Positions 15,888-23,402 of a stretch of 64,000 nucleotides of DNA are shown piece by piece. The notes beneath the pieces were generated by a model, which worked only from the letters and a program-made list of their open reading frames with translations, searched no databases and was not told the DNA's origin. The stretch is from an uncultured Spirochaetaceae bacterium (GTDB taxonomy: Bacteria; Spirochaetota; Spirochaetia; Sphaerochaetales; Sphaerochaetaceae): assembly GCA_944392965.1 (NCBI GenBank), contig CALXYM010000002.1, positions 124,001 through 188,000 on the forward strand, read 5' to 3'. A program made the translations under genes and the position numbers. Numbering within the stretch: position 1 is the stretch's first letter; every line of letters starts with the position of its first letter.

Positions 15888-16989
15888 ACGTGGTAACAAG
15901 TCGATGCCCGGGATCGGTCATCTTATCGCCTGTGAAGATATAGGCAACCTCGTAGCCGAGATCTATGAAATCAAAGAAGGAAACCGTGATCTGAGCACCT
16001 GTACTGCAAAGGAAATTCACTCCATTTTCAGGTTTGATGTCAGTATTGAAATAGTTTCCCGCACCCAGTCCCATATCGAAGAAAAGATTGATCCTCGGCC
16101 TGATTGAATCATGGAAGATACCGGGTCCTGCGAAACGGATATCAAAATTATTTACAGCTGAGAACTGAGTATTATAGCTGTATGTATTATATCCTCTCAT
16201 CTTTCTTCCAAGAGAGACAGGCCCTTGTGCATTCACAGGAACAGAACCATCCGTCCAGTTAACGTTAACTCTGTCGATAAGGACGATACTGAACCAATCA
16301 GTATTCTCCGTACTGTAATTATAAAGCGTCTTTGCAAAGACCGCATTTGCAGTAAGGGAATAATAATTTGCAGTTCCATCAAGCCATGAATTCAGAAAAT
16401 ATGGAGCTAACTTAGCCTCAACATAAGCTAGTATGCCATCATTTGTAAAAAGAGTGTCTTCCATATCATCATATGTGAGACGAAGAGTAAGAGCCGAACC
16501 TAAGAACTGGGCATTACCATTAAGATCAGGATAACGCACAGGATCGAAATCAGGTCCTAACTGGTCTCTCAATGGATCATTCTTACTTGATACGAAACTA
16601 TCCCTATTCATCTCATACTGTGTTTCAAGTCCGACTCGGAAGATGAGAAGATCATCTAAGAATCCTTGATCATAGCGGAGGAATAAATCCCCCTGAATAG
16701 CATCATATGTGATGTACTTTCCTGGCTCATAAGGATTGCCTGTATTAGGATCCTGGAATACCCTCCTCTGGTTATATCCTCCCCCTAAAAGTATCTGCAG
16801 CTCGGAAGTATTGTTCTCAACCAGATGGAAATCCATTCCTACTCCCAATAACAAATATGTAGGGCAGAAGCCTATAAGAATTTCAGAATGCTGATCCATA
16901 TCCGCAAAAATGAAACGGTATGACGTCTCTGCATATATTCCAGACAACGCCACTATAAAGATTAAAAGAATTGTAAGTAGTTTTTTCAT
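15865..16989 (-). CDS. Outer-membrane beta-barrel protein, Omp85/BamA C-terminal type
   Basis: 374 residues with a signal peptide (1-20, ALSGIYAET) and strand-rich alternating sequence through to a terminal FFLDF, with the terminal Phe typical of barrels. LGRKMRGYNTYSYNTQ near residue 260 matches the RG(F/Y) motif of the Omp85 family, followed by NNFDIRF. No POTRA domains are present, so this is a short barrel, perhaps a surface-antigen (D15-like) or lipase-linked form. ATG 16989 is used; the frame extends to a TTG at 17010. The partner substrate is unknown. Confidence 0.7.
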   Translation of the reverse strand: MKKLLTILLIFIVALSGIYAETSYRFIFADMDQHSEILIGFCPTYLLLGVGMDFHLVENNTSELQILLGGGYNQRRVFQDPNTGNPYEPGKYITYDAIQGDLFLRYDQGFLDDLLIFRVGLETQYEMNRDSFVSSKNDPLRDQLGPDFDPVRYPDLNGNAQFLGSALTLRLTYDDMEDTLFTNDGILAYVEAKLAPYFLNSWLDGTANYYSLTANAVFAKTLYNYSTENTDWFSIVLIDRVNVNWTDGSVPVNAQGPVSLGRKMRGYNTYSYNTQFSAVNNFDIRFAGPGIFHDSIRPRINLFFDMGLGAGNYFNTDIKPENGVNFLCSTGAQITVSFFDFIDLGYEVAYIFTGDKMTDPGHRLVTTFTFFLDF

Positions 16990-17106
16990 ATAATTGCCTG
17001 TTATCTCCAAGTGGAAATAATTGTATCAGTAAAAAAACGCTATGAGAAGGAAAAGACATTATTGTTAACCAAAGATTAACATGCAAAATTTTTTTGAAAA
17101 AAACCA

Positions 17107-17135
17107 TTGCCCCTATTTTTGAAATTTGATAAAGT
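17107..17135 (+). promoter_or_regulatory. Probable promoter of the CAT-anticodon tRNA
   Basis: TTGCCC (17107-17112), 17-nt spacer and TAAAGT (17130-17135), placing the start about 20 nt before the tRNA. Confidence 0.45.
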
Positions 17136-17163
17136 AATCTAGCATGTCGATTAAGACAGCAAA

Positions 17164-17236
17164 GGGCCTATAGCTCAGCGGTTAGAGCAAAGGACTCATA
17201 ATCCTTGGGTCTTCAGTTCAAATCTGAATGGGCCCA
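17164..17236 (+). tRNA. tRNA with CAT anticodon (Ile2 or elongator Met)
   Basis: A 73-nt cloverleaf: GGGCCTA pairs with TGGGCCC, D arm GCTC/GAGC, anticodon arm AAGGA-CTCATAA-TCCTT, T arm TTCAG-TTCAAAT-CTGAA, discriminator A, no encoded CCA. The short D loop and overall sequence resemble tRNA-Ile2 (lysidine-modified CAT) more than elongator Met, but this is not certain. The 3' half is duplicated at 18395, so the gene served as an integration target. Confidence 0.9.
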
Positions 17237-17315
17237 TAATGAAACTGAAAGGTAATACAAAGCCTTTCCTTATGAAGCAAGGAGCGGTATTCCAAGGAGC
17301 CGCTCCTTATTTTAT
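17198..17315 (+). repeat. Direct repeat copy 1: tRNA 3' half plus terminator (attachment-site candidate)
   Basis: Runs from the anticodon stem of the tRNA through its 3' end and terminator. It matches 18395-18514 at roughly 85% by eye over about 118 nt, including identical GAGCGGTATTCCAAGGAGCC. A 29-nt part recurs at 20384. Duplicated tRNA 3' ends are the footprint of integration by a tyrosine recombinase or similar element. Confidence 0.8.
17279..17313 (+). terminator. tRNA terminator
   Basis: AAGGAGCGG (17279-17287) pairs with CCGCTCCTT (17300-17308), then ATTTTATT. The same hairpin with one changed base recurs in the second repeat copy (18477-18508). Confidence 0.75.
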
Positions 17316-17455
17316 TACTTAAGAATCAATCATCAGCACATAGAGTATGTATGGTGTCGTGCCAAATAGTTTAATTCTATAGAATCTGTATCTTGGAAAG
17401 GCAACAGAAATTCCTTCTCCTCACCTTCTATAGACCTTTTATAGAGGTAAAAAGA

Positions 17456-17484
17456 TTGTCTAATCTGGCATTCTATGTTATATT
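17456..17484 (+). promoter_or_regulatory. Promoter of the DUF3800 leader RNA
   Basis: TTGTCT (17456-17461), exactly 17 nt, TATATT (17479-17484). A start near 17491 coincides with the first base of the GC-rich structured segment. Confidence 0.65.
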
Positions 17485-17490
17485 ACAAGT

Positions 17491-17575
17491 AGGTCGGACA
17501 CCAAGCCGAACAGGGGCGAGCCCCCGCCATAGAGCCGGAGGAAGCCTTCGGCATTTTTATTGAAGGGGCTTTGGT
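17491..17575 (+). ncRNA. Structured leader or small RNA upstream of DUF3800
   Basis: GC-rich sequence in an AT-rich setting with three hairpins: TCGG/CCGA (17494-17497, 17506-17509), GGGG-CGAG-CCCC (17513-17524) and GCCGGAGG-AAG-CCTTCGGC (17534-17552), the last followed by ATTTTT, i.e. an intrinsic terminator. The first loop, ACCAAGCC (17500-17507), can also pair with GGCTTTGGT (17567-17575) just before the start codon, masking the ribosome site AAGGGG. Conserved RNA motifs upstream of DUF3800 genes have been reported in comparative RNA surveys; whether this is one of those classes needs a covariance search. Confidence 0.6.
17534..17558 (+). terminator. Intrinsic terminator inside the DUF3800 leader
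   Basis: An 8-bp stem with one G-T pair, a 3-nt loop and five T, ending 17 nt before the DUF3800 start codon. It would yield a short RNA of about 68 nt, with DUF3800 expressed by read-through. Confidence 0.65.
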
Positions 17576-18256
17576 TTGTCTGTACTATCAATTCACATAG
17601 ATGAAAGCGGTAATCTGAATCTTACAAATAAGCAGAATCCTGAATACTGCATTACTATGATTTTCCATAATCAGAATGATGATATCTCTTCAGAGATTGC
17701 ATTTCTTGATAAGAAATTATCTGAGATAGGATGGCCTATTCCATTTGTACATACTATGCCTCTGATAAGGCAGGATGAACCGTTTGAAACTATGATGGGA
17801 TATGAAAGAAAGAGAATTTTCAATACATTCGCTTCATTCGTAAGTAAACTACCTATCTCTTACACCGTATTCTTTGCAGATAAGTCGTTTTATCAGGAAA
17901 CCAGCAAAATACAGATAGCCTATGAACATCAGATAAGAAACTTCCTAGAAAGTCATCTTGAGTTCTTTCAAAGCTTTGACAAAATCATTTGTTATTATGA
18001 CTCAGGGCAAGCAATCGTAAACCGTATATTGCAGAATACATTAGGAGATATCTTTGAAGATAGGGTTGAGTTCAGAAAGGCTTATCAGAAGGATTATAAG
18101 TTATTACAGGTTGCAGACTATATCTGCACCTTAGAACAAACAAAGACAAGGTGGGATGAAAATAGAACTACCAAATCAGAACAGAGGTTCTTTACTTCAC
18201 GTCATCTATTCATGAAGAATTATTATAGGCATATAGGCAAAAAGAAAATCAGATGA
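17576..18256 (+). CDS. DUF3800 domain protein
   Basis: 226 residues. DUF3800 is predicted to have an RNase-H-like fold. Landmarks are SIHIDESGNLN at the N-terminus (conserved DESG), KIICYYDSGQ near residue 143 and LLQVADYICTLEQ near residue 186, giving a plausible acidic metal site (Asp in DESG, YYDSG and VADY). Function is unknown; members occur in mobile regions and phage contexts. The start is TTG 17576, right after AAGGGGCTTTGG. The gene lies alone between two copies of the tRNA 3'-end repeat and is preceded by a promoter, structured RNA and terminator. Confidence 0.85.
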   Translation: MSVLSIHIDESGNLNLTNKQNPEYCITMIFHNQNDDISSEIAFLDKKLSEIGWPIPFVHTMPLIRQDEPFETMMGYERKRIFNTFASFVSKLPISYTVFFADKSFYQETSKIQIAYEHQIRNFLESHLEFFQSFDKIICYYDSGQAIVNRILQNTLGDIFEDRVEFRKAYQKDYKLLQVADYICTLEQTKTRWDENRTTKSEQRFFTSRHLFMKNYYRHIGKKKIR

Positions 18257-18394
18257 CTGAGCAATCCGTGTTACTTAAATTGTCACCAAAATTCGTATAG
18301 ATTCCTACTAATAGAGATTACAATCCATCAAATAGATTTTTACTGCAGAAAATTAAAGTATTAGTAGCTATCATTGGTTGATACTTATACGGAT

Positions 18395-18514
18395 ATAATC
18401 CTTCAGCATTTAGTTCAAATCTGAATGAGCCCATCATGAAACATGAAAGGTGATACAAAACCTTTACTTTTGAAACGAGGAGCGGTATTCCAAGGAGCCA
18501 CTCCTTATTTTATC
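18395..18514 (+). repeat. Direct repeat copy 2: partial tRNA 3' half plus terminator
   Basis: Keeps AGTTCAAATCTGAAT of the T arm, a mutated acceptor end (GAGCCCA), the post-tRNA sequence and the terminator hairpin. The anticodon arm and 5' half are missing, so it cannot be a functional tRNA. Same orientation as copy 1, 1.2 kb away. Confidence 0.8.
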
Positions 18515-18594
18515 GCTAATATTTGATTAAATATTAGTTTTAGTAAAGGAGATGATAATTTTCAGTATGTATAGACATAATAAAATTTATGTGC

Positions 18595-18629
18595 AATGCA
18601 TTTGCAATATAAGTAAATAATGTTATATT
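18595..18629 (+). promoter_or_regulatory. Toxin-antitoxin promoter and palindrome
   Basis: TTGCAA (18602-18607), 16 nt, TATATT (18624-18629). The palindrome AATGCATT (18595-18602), flanked by TGC and TGCA, overlaps the -35 and is a candidate autoregulatory site for the RelB/DinJ-type antitoxin. Confidence 0.5.
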
Positions 18630-18648
18630 TTAAACAGGAGAGAATAAT

Positions 18649-18921
18649 ATGCAGACGAAGAAAAGCAACCTTACGATTCGCATAGAACCAGAACTCAAAG
18701 ATGAGGCCTCTGCCCTCTTCAAATCATTGGGACTAGATTTAAGTACGGCAACCGGTATTTTTTATAGGCAGGCAATCAGGTGTCATGGCCTTCCGTTTGA
18801 GGTCAAGGTAAATGAGCCAAATGAGATTACATACAAAGCAATGGCGGATGCGGAAAACAACAGAGATATGCATGGCCCATACAACAGCGTGAAGGAGTTG
18901 ATGGAGGCTCTTAATGCTTAA
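18649..18921 (+). CDS. RelB/DinJ family antitoxin
   Basis: The 90-residue protein has a ribbon-helix-helix N-terminus typical of DinJ: NLTIRIEPELKDEASALFKSLGLDLSTATGIFYRQAI (about 7-43), followed by a toxin-binding tail. DinJ-type proteins neutralise YafQ toxins and repress their own promoter. AGGAG precedes the ATG. The toxin gene overlaps its end by 8 nt, a standard coupled arrangement. Confidence 0.92.
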   Translation: MQTKKSNLTIRIEPELKDEASALFKSLGLDLSTATGIFYRQAIRCHGLPFEVKVNEPNEITYKAMADAENNRDMHGPYNSVKELMEALNA

Positions 18922-19192
18922 GCTTGAATTTACCGGGCTGTTCAAGAAGGATTATAAACTTGCCTTGAAGAGGGGCTGTAAACCAGAAAAGCTGGAAGAG
19001 GTAATCACTCTTCTATGTGAAAATAGACCTCTTCCTGAAAAATTTCGAGATCATCAATTACAGAATTCACGTAATTACAAAGGCATGAGGGAGTGTCATA
19101 TAGAACCTGCCTGGCTTCTTATATACAGAATTGTAGATGAAAGACTTATTCTAGAACTTATTAGAACTGGAACACATAGTGATTTATTCTAA
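18914..19192 (+). CDS. YafQ-family toxin with Ala at a catalytic position
   Basis: The 92-residue member of the RelE/YafQ superfamily would be a ribosome-dependent mRNA endonuclease. It keeps the family core NYKGMRECHIEPAWLLIYRI and the terminal RTGTHSDLF. Compared with E. coli YafQ, the residues matching His50, His63, His87 and Phe91 are present (His47, His62, His88, Phe92), but the position of Asp67 in the usual EPDW motif is Ala66. The toxin may thus be weakened or inactive. It follows the antitoxin with an 8-nt overlap. Confidence 0.9.
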   Translation: MLKLEFTGLFKKDYKLALKRGCKPEKLEEVITLLCENRPLPEKFRDHQLQNSRNYKGMRECHIEPAWLLIYRIVDERLILELIRTGTHSDLF

Positions 19193-19437
19193 AACATCTC
19201 ATGCCACAAATACAATAAATTTAAACCCAATGAAGATGAACGAAGAATCGTTCACGCTTGAATGAAAAATTGGTTAGTTCAAATATTTTCAATTTTCTAG
19301 CCATATTATCAGAACTTTATCTCAATTAGAGTACGTTCAAGCGTATAATAAAACATAAAAAAATACAGAACGAAAAACGATAACCAAAGAAGATTCTCCT
19401 TGTTTTTCATAAATATTGAATGACCATTCGCAATTGA

Positions 19438-20289
19438 TTATGAAGCAAGATACGTTCCCACAGCCATAACAATAAGTGCAATATAGAAAGACGGATTTGG
19501 TACCTCTGACAGAATCACGAGAGAAAGGATTACTCCTAGAAATGGTGAAAGCGCATAATATGCACTCGTTCTTGCCGCTCCTAACGTTCTTTGTGCATAG
19601 ACATAGAAAAATATGCTGAGACCATAGGAAGCAAATCCCAGTAAAAGGGCTTGCCATATGATATCCGTAGGAGGAAGACTTTCTCCTATAATCATTGCTG
19701 TTATTAAGGCCCCTACCCCAGATCCGAAGCCTTTGATAACGACAATCTCAAGAGGATCTGAACCAGAAATGGCTCTAGTACAGTTATTCTCGAGTCCCCA
19801 TAATACTGCAGCAAGAAGAACCAACATTGACCCCTTCGAAAAGGAGAAGCTTTCTATTCCTTCATATGAAAGGATAATGCTTGATAACGTTATAAGTACG
19901 ATTGCACACCACAGTTTTTTCGATATTATCTCTTTGAATATGACATACGCGATAAGCGATGTTGCCACAATCTCGAAGTTATTCAGTAGGGAAACCGAGG
20001 CTGCAGATGAAATCTCAAGCCCCTTCATAAGACAGATAGGTGCAGCGATATCAAGGATCACCATTGCTATGGTATATGGAATATCCCTTGCGCTGAGTTT
20101 CTTCTCTTTGTCATTTCTGCCGATTATCTTTCTTATCAATCCAATGATAAGCATGCCGATTCCCGCCCCAAGATAGAGGAATGCCGCCATCATAGTGGAA
20201 GAGACAGAAGTCAGCAATATCTTAGAAAGCGGTGTACTAAGAGCATAAAGTAATGCAGCAAGTATGGCAGAGGCTACAGACAAATTCAT
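19438..20289 (-). CDS. EamA/DMT-superfamily transporter
   Basis: The 283-residue inner-membrane protein has about ten hydrophobic helices in two EamA halves (residues 1-130 and 140-283), each beginning with a small helix and containing a conserved Pro/Glu region such as YALSTPLSKI and WGLENNCTRAISG. Family members export metabolites such as amino acids, purines or sugars; the substrate is unknown. ATG 20289 is chosen over a TTG at 20307. No ribosome site is obvious. The gene lies between the second and third copies of the tRNA-end repeat. Confidence 0.88.
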   Translation of the reverse strand: MNLSVASAILAALLYALSTPLSKILLTSVSSTMMAAFLYLGAGIGMLIIGLIRKIIGRNDKEKKLSARDIPYTIAMVILDIAAPICLMKGLEISSAASVSLLNNFEIVATSLIAYVIFKEIISKKLWCAIVLITLSSIILSYEGIESFSFSKGSMLVLLAAVLWGLENNCTRAISGSDPLEIVVIKGFGSGVGALITAMIIGESLPPTDIIWQALLLGFASYGLSIFFYVYAQRTLGAARTSAYYALSPFLGVILSLVILSEVPNPSFYIALIVMAVGTYLAS

Positions 20290-20383
20290 ATAGATACTAT
20301 AAATCAATTGGACATTTCTAAAAAGAATCCGGTACTTTGTTAATTTTTAACATTCCATGTGTATCATCAAGTACCTTTGTACA

Positions 20384-20412
20384 CATCATGAAACATGCAA
20401 GGTGATATAAAG
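20384..20412 (+). repeat. Direct repeat copy 3 (29-nt remnant)
   Basis: Matches 26 of 29 bases of the segment just after the tRNA remnant in copy 2 (CATCATGAAACATG then AAGGTGATA). It suggests that the toxin-antitoxin/EamA block was also bounded by such a junction. Confidence 0.6.
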
Positions 20413-20423
20413 TTTTTCCTAAA

Positions 20424-21267
20424 TCAAAGATTAAGAAAAGTTATGATTTTCTCTGCGACCTTGTATCCTTTATTATAGAAGGCTATTATATCATCTTGTT
20501 TATGCTTCAGTGTTGTGACTCCACACGTATCGTCTGGAGCGATAACAAGAAGTCTTCCTTCATCCTCGTACTGTTTCATCCCATTAAGCTGCCTATTGTA
20601 GGTTTCTGCACGTAGTCCATGGCTCTACCGGACTTGGGATACTTCTTCGATAGGAGATTTGCAATCAACTTATCGGGTCCTTGAACTCTATGGAAATTCC
20701 GAGGTTTGGTAAGAATGACTACGACCTTATCAGCTCCCATCTCAAAGGCTTTCATATATGGAATCGGATCTACTATTCCTCCATCATAATAGAGTTTTCC
20801 ATCAATCTCTATCGGCTTACATGCAACAGGAAGAGCTGAGGACGCTTCAAGGATACGTAAATCTCTATCCTTTAATGTTGTTTTCGGGAAATATACGGAT
20901 GTCTCTGTTTCTGCAGATGTTGTGACGAACACCATGTCTTCTTTTGAAACATGGAACACGGCGGTATCGAAAGGATCCGCTCCCTGGATTAGAAAGCTCC
21001 TCATAGATATACTTGAGATCAAGGAATGTACCATGTCGCAATAATGGCCATAATCCCATGTACTCCTTTCTATTAAGGTAGATTTTTGTAAAATCTAAGG
21101 ACCCATCCCCTCTGCCTTGCGATATATGTCGCAAGGTCTACAGCCCCGGCAGATACCCCTATCCCGAATGAGAAAGGATATAGATTATTATCCAGCAGAA
21201 AATCATATATGCCGGCTCCATATACAGCCTTCATTCCGCCACCGACATCTATAAGCGCCGTTTTCAT
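20424..21267 (-). pseudogene. Patatin-like phospholipase (YjjU type), broken by frameshifts
   Basis: Pieces of one patatin protein lie in different frames: the N-terminus with DVGGGMKAVYGAGIYDFLLD and the nucleophile elbow GVSAGAVD (21267 to about 21100); a middle piece LNRKEYMGLWPLLRHGTFLDLKYIYEEL (about 21130-21035); the catalytic Asp piece LYYDGGIVDPIPYMKAFEMG (about 21034-20580); and a C-terminal piece ending IIAFYNKGYKVAEKIITFLN before a TGA at 20424. At least three frame changes are needed to join them. Both catalytic residues survive as sequence, but no continuous protein can be made. A GGGGG tract precedes the ATG at 21267. Sequencing error is possible. Confidence 0.75.
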
Positions 21268-21407
21268 ATTCCCCCATTCTACTATTTGGAATACCTTTCA
21301 GAACCCAGATGGCACATTTTTAAGACAAAAGCCAATGGAGTGTAAAAACTTGTATTACGGAAGAATCTTCTGATGTACTCGATATTTATACGATATACAA
21401 TGATTTC

Positions 21408-21749
21408 ATGACTAACGGTGTAATAGTCGATATGAAATATAACAGACAGATTATAACAGTGCGTTTCCCTATTTCAGCAATGGCTGCCAATCCTGAATAT
21501 GGAAACAGAAATTCATGGAACAGCTCACATCCTTATAAATATCAAATAGACGGTCCATTGGAAATGGATTCGAAGAAACTGTTTTTCTGGAGTTTCTATT
21601 GCTATCCAGATAATTCTGAGGCTAGTAAACTTATAACTTTAAAAGCAGGTGATTACATTACCACTCAAGGACTCTGTTCTGTCAAGGGAAAAGCAGCTAT
21701 TCTTAGGAGCAAAAATAATATAAATCAATCATACGGGACATGGAAATAA
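21408..21749 (+). CDS. Hypothetical protein
   Basis: A 113-residue frame starting at ATG 21408, without a clear ribosome site. The sequence (IVDMKYNRQIITVRFPISAMA at the start, KLITLKAGDYITTQGLCSVKGKAAIL later) looks strand-rich, perhaps a small OB-like fold, but I do not recognise a family. It has no opposite-strand competitor apart from a 25-nt overlap with the convergent Fic gene. It may be a real orphan gene of the accessory region or a remnant. Confidence 0.45.
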   Translation: MTNGVIVDMKYNRQIITVRFPISAMAANPEYGNRNSWNSSHPYKYQIDGPLEMDSKKLFFWSFYCYPDNSEASKLITLKAGDYITTQGLCSVKGKAAILRSKNNINQSYGTWK

Positions 21750-22618
21750 GACAACAATGCTTTCATATTATCCTGGGCGGTCAAGCAGGTATCTAATAGA
21801 TATCCCTTTGTGGTATCCCACTGTTCTAATCCTCGATAATAAAAGAACTTCAACTCATCGGTAATAATAAATGGCACAATTCCATTCCTTAGACATTCTT
21901 TGAAAAGGATAAGTCGTCCAATACGCCCATTCCCATCCTGAAAAGGATGGATACGTTCAAAACGTACATGGAAGTCTAGTAGATCATCAAGCGTCTTAGT
22001 TTTGATACCAACATATTCTTTAAGTAATCTAGAGAGATTCTCTTCCACCTCAGAAGATGCTACGGTTTCGCGTCCTCCAACCTCATTAGGAACTCTCTTA
22101 TAATCTCCAATGGCAAACCAAGATCTGCGACTATCGCTTGTTCCTGATTTCAGCATGAAATGTAATTGCTTGATCATGGTCTCTGTAAGAGGTTTTAAAG
22201 CCTCCTTGATTACCATATCAACACATCTGAAATGATTAACTGTTTCTATTATATCATCGATATCCACTACTTCATTTTCAACTCCAATGGTATTTGTCTC
22301 GAAAATATATCTTGTCTGTTCAGAAGACAGACGGCTGCCTTCTATATGATTTGAATTATATGTAAGGTCTATCTGTATTCGATGATAGATTCCACCATGA
22401 AGAGCTGCTTCTTGCTCCTCTTGTAATCGTTCAAGAAGAGGTAAGGACTTTTTATCACACCGGGTTTTACGCATTGGCTTTTCGGCATTGAAAGGAATAT
22501 GCCATGTCTTTCCGATGAGTATTGCCCCAGGTATACGACCATTATCACAATAATCTCTTACAGAACGTGCAGATAAACCCCATAAGGCAGCAACCTCTTT
22601 AACAGATAAGTATTCCAT
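21725..22618 (-). CDS. Fic-domain protein with N-terminal DNA-binding segment and inhibitory motif
   Basis: 297 residues. Residues 1-45 form a MerR/excisionase-like helix-turn-helix (LSVKEVAALWGLSARSVRDYCDNGRIPGA). The Fic core has HPFQDGNGRIGRL near residue 220, a full active-site loop for transfer of AMP or a related group to a protein hydroxyl. SNHIEGS near residue 95 fits the autoinhibitory (S/T)xxxE(G/N) helix of class II Fic proteins, so activity is probably self-restrained and no separate antitoxin is required. The target is unknown. GAGGAATT precedes the ATG. Two inverted repeats lie upstream. Confidence 0.92.
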   Translation of the reverse strand: MEYLSVKEVAALWGLSARSVRDYCDNGRIPGAILIGKTWHIPFNAEKPMRKTRCDKKSLPLLERLQEEQEAALHGGIYHRIQIDLTYNSNHIEGSRLSSEQTRYIFETNTIGVENEVVDIDDIIETVNHFRCVDMVIKEALKPLTETMIKQLHFMLKSGTSDSRRSWFAIGDYKRVPNEVGGRETVASSEVEENLSRLLKEYVGIKTKTLDDLLDFHVRFERIHPFQDGNGRIGRLILFKECLRNGIVPFIITDELKFFYYRGLEQWDTTKGYLLDTCLTAQDNMKALLSYFHVPYD

Positions 22619-22648
22619 AAATTCCTCGATAGGAATAATTTTAGCATA

Positions 22649-22707
22649 TTATCGGCAAAATATCGAAGAAATAGTAATCACATACCAAAGTGATATATTG
22701 CCGATAA
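22649..22707 (-). promoter_or_regulatory. Paired inverted 10-mers upstream of fic
   Basis: TTATCGGCAA (22649-22658) and its exact reverse complement (22698-22707) lie 39 nt apart in the 224-nt gap before the Fic gene, with TATAT-like flanks also partly conserved. They look like paired operator half-sites, perhaps for the Fic protein's own N-terminal HTH. Confidence 0.5.
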
Positions 22708-22842
22708 ATATATTGCAAAATTGCCTTTATCAATCGGTTTGATGATAAATTAACTATTTGCACATATAGAACATTTTTCTACATTCAAGCAATTAAAGAT
22801 ATCCTAGATATTATTCCTTATAACAGGCAAAGAGACATAAAA

Positions 22843-23400
22843 TTAAACGAGACTAAAGACCTTTTTTATTCTCTCCTCCACCCAATCTGCTCGGGCATTT
22901 GATGAAAGAAATGGTACTTTGATTATTTCATATCCTAAAGATGTATATACTTTTTCCATAATCTTTGAGGTTTTCTCCGCTTTTTCCCTATCCTGTTTTT
23001 GCTCCTCATCATTCATATAGATCTCATCCCAGAAAGGAAAGAGAAAGACATAGGGACTATAACGGTACTCTCTACAGGATTTAAGAAGGGATTCTGGTAT
23101 AATTAAGTTTTCAAGAAGAGAATAGCCTAATGTATCGGGGATACCCCGGTCAAAAATAAAGATTCCGTCATCTTCTTTATGAGAAAGGTACGAGATTACA
23201 GAATCCTTCTCCATCATAGAAGCATACTTTTGCCTATCAAGCCAAGGGACAGCATTTTCATTCGAAAGAACCTGCTGTTTTATGATCTTTCGTCCTGATT
23301 CCTCAACTGTACTAAACCCTCTTATCCGAAGGTGCTCGACAACAGTCGTCTTTCCCGCGCCAGGCCCTCCTGTGAATATGAAATAGTTCCTTTTTTCCAC
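22843..23400 (-). CDS. P-loop ATPase/kinase-like protein (AAA_28 type)
   Basis: 185 residues. The Walker A motif FTGGPGAGKTTVVEHL (residues 9-24) and a Walker-B-like FIFDRGIPDT (about 80-89) identify a small P-loop NTPase of the AAA_28 family, related to nucleotide and metabolite kinases such as the NadR kinase domain. VPWLDRQKYASMM and RGIPDTLGYSLLE are family features. No fused domain is present and the substrate is unknown. The gene lies 2 nt after the AraC-type regulator gene and is probably cotranscribed with it. Confidence 0.82.
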   Translation of the reverse strand: MEKRNYFIFTGGPGAGKTTVVEHLRIRGFSTVEESGRKIIKQQVLSNENAVPWLDRQKYASMMEKDSVISYLSHKEDDGIFIFDRGIPDTLGYSLLENLIIPESLLKSCREYRYSPYVFLFPFWDEIYMNDEEQKQDREKAEKTSKIMEKVYTSLGYEIIKVPFLSSNARADWVEERIKKVFSLV

Positions 23401-23402
23401 AA

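Larger units (their letters stand above)
17237..17575 (+). other. Gene-free stretch before the DUF3800 gene
   Basis: Holds the tRNA terminator, about 120 nt of AT-rich sequence with no gene (an imperfect inverted repeat lies at 17424-17448), then a promoter (17456-17484) and a GC-rich structured leader (17491-17575). Confidence 0.7.
18257..18648 (+). other. Gap between DUF3800 and the toxin-antitoxin pair
   Basis: No gene seen. AT-rich sequence, then the second tRNA-3'-end repeat (18395-18514), then the promoter and operator-like sequence of the toxin-antitoxin operon. Confidence 0.7.

Noticed and set aside
17198-18514. Second tRNA gene at the downstream repeat
   Set aside because: The 18395 copy lacks the acceptor 5' strand, D arm and anticodon arm, so it is a 3' remnant only.
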